Shown one piece after another: positions 61,396-64,000 of a stretch of 64,000 nucleotides of DNA. The first letter of the stretch is position 1. Every line of letters begins with the position of its first letter. Location of the stretch: NCBI GenBank assembly GCA_020634245.1, contig JACKCC010000006.1, positions 1 through 64,000 of the forward strand, given 5' to 3'. The notes under the pieces are model-generated. The model was not told where the DNA came from. It did not search any database and was given only the letters and a program-made list of their open reading frames with translations. This DNA comes from Ardenticatenaceae bacterium (GTDB lineage Bacteria; Chloroflexota; Anaerolineae; Promineifilales; Promineifilaceae). A program made the position numbers and the translations under genes.

Positions 61396-61413
61396 TCGGT
61401 TGTAGTCAGTTTT

Positions 61414-61448
61414 AGCCGCTAATCATGAATGTGGTTGGCGGCTTTTTT
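61414..61448 (+). terminator. intrinsic terminator after the ArsA-like gene
   Basis: AGCCGC at 61414-61419 pairs with GCGGCT at 61438-61443, followed by a T-run to 61448, 19 bases after the stop. Confidence 0.75.
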
Positions 61449-61543
61449 GTGCTTGTGCAACTTTTGCCCGGCGGCTGCGTAATATCGGGTAACTTAAAAC
61501 TTCGCAACTCTGCGACTATGTAACTTTTTTGGAGTAATTGAAA

Positions 61544-61873
61544 ATGAGTGAAGACATGTATGAAAAAATTGATGTAGAAGAAGAACCAAAAGCGGAATCG
61601 GCTGAAGAAAAGGGTAAAAGCTGGACGGAAGAATTCACGGTTGCCGGTGAAGATTTAATGGCCAAAGTGAAGCAGCTTGTGCACGAAACCTCGGTGCGCC
61701 GCATTGTCATCAAGAATGAAGCCAAGCGCATCCATTTTGAGATTCCAATGGTTCTGGGTTTGGTGGGCATTGCTTTGCTGCCGGTGTATTCGGCCGTTGC
61801 TTTAATCGCCGCATTGGTTGTGGACTGCAAAATCCTGGTGGAACGGGTTGAGAAAGAGCCTGTTACTGAGTAA
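61544..61873 (+). CDS. DUF4342-domain protein
   Basis: A 109-residue protein from ATG 61544 (GGAG nine bases upstream). After an acidic N-terminus comes the DUF4342 pattern: WTEEFTVAGEDLMAKVKQLVHETSVRRIVIKN, a beta hairpin HFEIPMV, then a hydrophobic segment (VLGLVGIALLPVYSAVALIAALVV) that may anchor it in the membrane. The function of this family is unknown. It converges on the PfkB-like gene with a hairpin between. Confidence 0.85.
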   Translation: MSEDMYEKIDVEEEPKAESAEEKGKSWTEEFTVAGEDLMAKVKQLVHETSVRRIVIKNEAKRIHFEIPMVLGLVGIALLPVYSAVALIAALVVDCKILVERVEKEPVTE

Positions 61874-61894
61874 TTAGTCGGACACTGATTAACG

Positions 61895-61929
61895 CAGATG
61901 AACGCAGATATTTTGTTTGCGTTCATCTG
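61895..61929. terminator. hairpin between convergent DUF4342 and PfkB-like genes
   Basis: CAGATGAACGCA at 61895-61906 and its complement at 61918-61929 flank an 11-base loop rich in T. It overlaps the stop codon of the PfkB-like gene (61923-61925) and can serve both directions. Confidence 0.7.
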
Positions 61930-62945
61930 TTTGTGCTGCTGTTTTGAATTTCTTTTAACCGCATTTGGGCTTCTTCTTGACCTCGTCCAAGTGCGTATAA
62001 CGCTCCGTAACCTTCAATTACCAACGAAGCTGAAACCAATCCCATTCGTGCGGCCTGAATTGGGCTGCCGGTTTGGGCCAGACCGACCATGAAGCCGCCG
62101 CAAAATGAGTCACCGGCCCCAGTGACATCGACAACGCGCGGATCGTTGGCTGGATGGTAGGCGGGTAGGTGGGTGACACGGCCGTTTCCCCTCTCCATCA
62201 CCAGTACCCCATTTGCTCCATTTTTAATCACTATTAGTGGCGTACCCCACTCGCATAGGGTGGCGGCTGCTTTTTGTAAATTGACAGCTTGTCCAAACAG
62301 CGAACGCACTTCCATGTCGCTGGGCAAAAAGGCGTCAAGTTGCGGCAAAAGCTGGCGAATGTAGTTGGCGCGTTCGGGAATCATGTACCGTTCGCCGGGA
62401 TCGAGGGTGACCTGGCGTACACCGCGCTGGCGCAGCGCGGCCGGTATGTGGCGGTGAGTGGCCAAAGAGAGCGGGGAAAGGTGGACGACTACTGAGTCGT
62501 TGGCCGTTACCCCATCATACGCATCCGGCCAATCATCGGGGCGCAAAGCCAGCGGTTCGTACACATCCGGGTTGTCCTGGCCAGGTGTGGAGTGGACGTA
62601 ATCGCGCAGCGCCTCCGGCAGCGGCTGGCTGATGCGGGCGAAGTGGGCGGCGGGATTAGTGTCGTCGCGCGGTCCATTGGGTGTGTAGGCGAAAAAGGTG
62701 CGGTGGTCCTGCGGCCCGGGGATGCGGATGAGGCCGGCGGTGTGGAGGGGAAACGGCCGTAGCTGCGCCAACCATTCCTCAGGATAATTCTCCCCCATGC
62801 GTGCCCACAGTCCCACTTCATCTGACCACAATGCGGCACCCACCGCCGCGTACAGCGCATTGCCGCCAATCAGACCCGTGTGCGCCTGTCCGTCGTGGGT
62901 AATGAGATAATCAACGCGTAACCCGCCGCCGGTGACAAATTTCAT
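61923..62945 (-). CDS. PfkB-family carbohydrate kinase
   Basis: A 340-residue ribokinase-fold kinase. GGNALYAAVGAALWSDEVGLWARMG near residue 27 is the first signature, and DVTGAGDSFCGGFMVGLA near 270 is the second, with the catalytic Asp in GAGD. Its ATG overlaps the stop of the SIS gene (62942-62945), so the two are translationally coupled. A PfkB-SIS pair often handles amino sugars or fructosamines (kinase plus deglycase/isomerase), but the exact substrate is not visible. Confidence 0.92.
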   Translation of the reverse strand: MKFVTGGGLRVDYLITHDGQAHTGLIGGNALYAAVGAALWSDEVGLWARMGENYPEEWLAQLRPFPLHTAGLIRIPGPQDHRTFFAYTPNGPRDDTNPAAHFARISQPLPEALRDYVHSTPGQDNPDVYEPLALRPDDWPDAYDGVTANDSVVVHLSPLSLATHRHIPAALRQRGVRQVTLDPGERYMIPERANYIRQLLPQLDAFLPSDMEVRSLFGQAVNLQKAAATLCEWGTPLIVIKNGANGVLVMERGNGRVTHLPAYHPANDPRVVDVTGAGDSFCGGFMVGLAQTGSPIQAARMGLVSASLVIEGYGALYALGRGQEEAQMRLKEIQNSSTNR

Positions 62946-64000
62946 GTGTCACGTTTCGCGCGTTCAATCATCTTGCTGTCTCTAATGCGCGAGATACCGC
63001 CGCCGCCTTCAATGCTGCGACCGCCGCCAAAATCGCGGAAGTAAGGTTCGCCGATGGCTTGTGCCCGGTAAGCGGCAAACAGGACGCCCGGCAAACAAGT
63101 GAGCAGCGGCGAAAAGGCCTCGCGCACCGGCCCGGCGATAGGCAGCAGAGCATCTTTGTCCCGCGTTTGGGTGAGTTGACTGCCCGTTGGTGCAATAATG
63201 GCTACGCGGCGGCCGATGTGATGGGCGGCGGTGGCTATTTCCAACGCCCGGCTCTCGTCCTGACCGCCGGCGCTGATGATGATAGTTGGGGTGGCGATCT
63301 GTCGGGCGAAATATTGCAAATGTGCCCACTCTTCGGTGTCTTGGGCAACGGCCGTATCCCCACTCGCTTCCAAAACCTTGGCTGCACTAAACAGGGCTGT
63401 GCCATAATTGGGGCCTGCGCCGCAAAAGACGAATTGGTCAGCGTTCAGCCAATCTTGTGCCAAGCGGCGCGCCGCTGGGTCGCTGGCAGCGATGGTTTGT
63501 TCCATTAAATCGGCCATGTCCGCCAGTTCGTGGCGCAGTTGGTTGGCTTCTTTTTTGCTGAGACGGCCGCGTATCTGGCCTAAATGGATGGCGGTGAGAT
63601 AAAGGGCTAATTGGGAAGCAATGTAGCTGCGCGTTCCCGGTACGATCATGCCCTGTAATTCATCGGGGAGAGGCGGAACGGCCACTTCGACTCCACTCAG
63701 TGCAGGCGTTGTCAACACAATTTCGGCCGCTTGAGCCAAGGGACTGCTGGCACTGCCTGTAACCGCCACGCCAACCGCGCCAGTCTGTCGGACCAGCGTC
63801 AGCGCCTCAATCGTCCGGCTGACCGCGCCGCTGACCGAAACCGCCAGGAGCAGATTCGTGCCGCGCCCGGTGTCGGGCAGGAATTGGGCAGTATAACGCC
63901 CCATTTGCAGCGCCGTCATCGGTTCGCAGGGCAAACCGGCCAACTGTTCAAACGCCAGTTCCGCATTTAGTACTGCGTGATGGCTGTCGCCGCATCCGGT
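62942..64000 (-). CDS. SIS-domain sugar isomerase/deglycase-like protein, start beyond right edge
   Basis: The reading frame is open to the window edge, so the N-terminus is missing; about 352 residues are visible. The first visible residues, TGCGDSHHA, are the N-terminal sugar-phosphate loop of a SIS domain, followed by VSVSGAVSRTIEA; the second SIS domain has FCGAGPNYGTALFSAAKVLEAS and EEWAHLQYFA. This two-domain layout resembles the isomerase half of glucosamine-6-phosphate synthase, AgaS and FrlB. No glutaminase domain is visible. It is coupled to the PfkB-like kinase by a 4-base overlap. Confidence 0.9.
   Translation of the reverse strand, partial: TGCGDSHHAVLNAELAFEQLAGLPCEPMTALQMGRYTAQFLPDTGRGTNLLLAVSVSGAVSRTIEALTLVRQTGAVGVAVTGSASSPLAQAAEIVLTTPALSGVEVAVPPLPDELQGMIVPGTRSYIASQLALYLTAIHLGQIRGRLSKKEANQLRHELADMADLMEQTIAASDPAARRLAQDWLNADQFVFCGAGPNYGTALFSAAKVLEASGDTAVAQDTEEWAHLQYFARQIATPTIIISAGGQDESRALEIATAAHHIGRRVAIIAPTGSQLTQTRDKDALLPIAGPVREAFSPLLTCLPGVLFAAYRAQAIGEPYFRDFGGGRSIEGGGGISRIRDSKMIERAKRDT

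Overview
The window reads as a chromosomal segment of a Chloroflexota-like bacterium, most plausibly from the Anaerolineae/Caldilineae side. This is an inference from gene content, moderate-to-high GC, frequent TTG starts with good Shine-Dalgarno sequences, and many dispersed hairpin repeats; no rRNA is present to prove it. One striking genome-level signature is the palindromic octamer ACGGCCGT. I counted about one hundred copies by eye, inside genes and between them, where one or two would be expected by chance.

Layout. 1-7 kb (minus): two APC-type transporters, a HAD hydrolase, a four-helix-bundle protein set in TTCACC repeats, and mutS2. 7-16 kb (mostly plus): a membrane NACHT NTPase, a Nudix hydrolase, a receiver-histidine kinase, GAF, amidotransferase and methyltransferase genes, a Ser/Thr kinase fused to a degenerate histidine-kinase module and a LuxR helix-turn-helix, and an orphan CpaF ATPase. 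16-19 kb: a glutaminyl cyclotransferase lipoprotein coupled to a channel-like membrane protein, then OsmC.

19.4-34.5 kb (minus): a nearly contiguous heme factory (hemN, hemA, hemC, hemD, hemB, hemE, hemL, a MerR-like regulator, hemY, hemH). Upstream lies a ferrous-iron uptake set (DtxR-type regulator, feoA, feoB split into two reading frames, feoC). Paired TGAC-N4-GTCA palindromes precede hemN, hemY and the DtxR gene, and a separate DtxR-like operator lies just upstream of the regulator. hemL carries an apparent one-base frameshift.

34.7-49.4 kb (minus): a galactoside catabolic locus with a LacI regulator and its palindromic operator, a sugar ABC transporter, a NagD-like HAD phosphatase, an FGGY kinase, a GH42 beta-galactosidase, and the Leloir genes galT, galK and galE, with an HtrA-like lipoprotein protease embedded.

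49.6-59.2 kb (minus): the most interesting part, a bacterial ubiquitin-like conjugation locus. In transcription order it has a dynamin-like GTPase, a small acidic helical protein, zinc-ribbon proteins (with two frame-disrupted patches), an E1-like ThiF enzyme with an extra zinc ribbon, a beta-grasp ubiquitin-like protein ending in glycine, a canonical E2 (HPN plus Cys), two JAMM isopeptidases (one membrane anchored, one with a 12-G tract in its linker) and a RING-like zinc protein. A hairpin terminator closes the unit. Conjugation, deconjugation, a candidate E3 and a membrane-active GTPase therefore sit in one apparent transcription unit.

59.4-64 kb: a GNAT acetyltransferase, an ArsA/Get3-like ATPase, a DUF4342 protein, and a PfkB kinase overlapping a SIS-domain protein that runs off the right edge. 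No tRNA, rRNA, CRISPR array, transposase or prophage was recognised.
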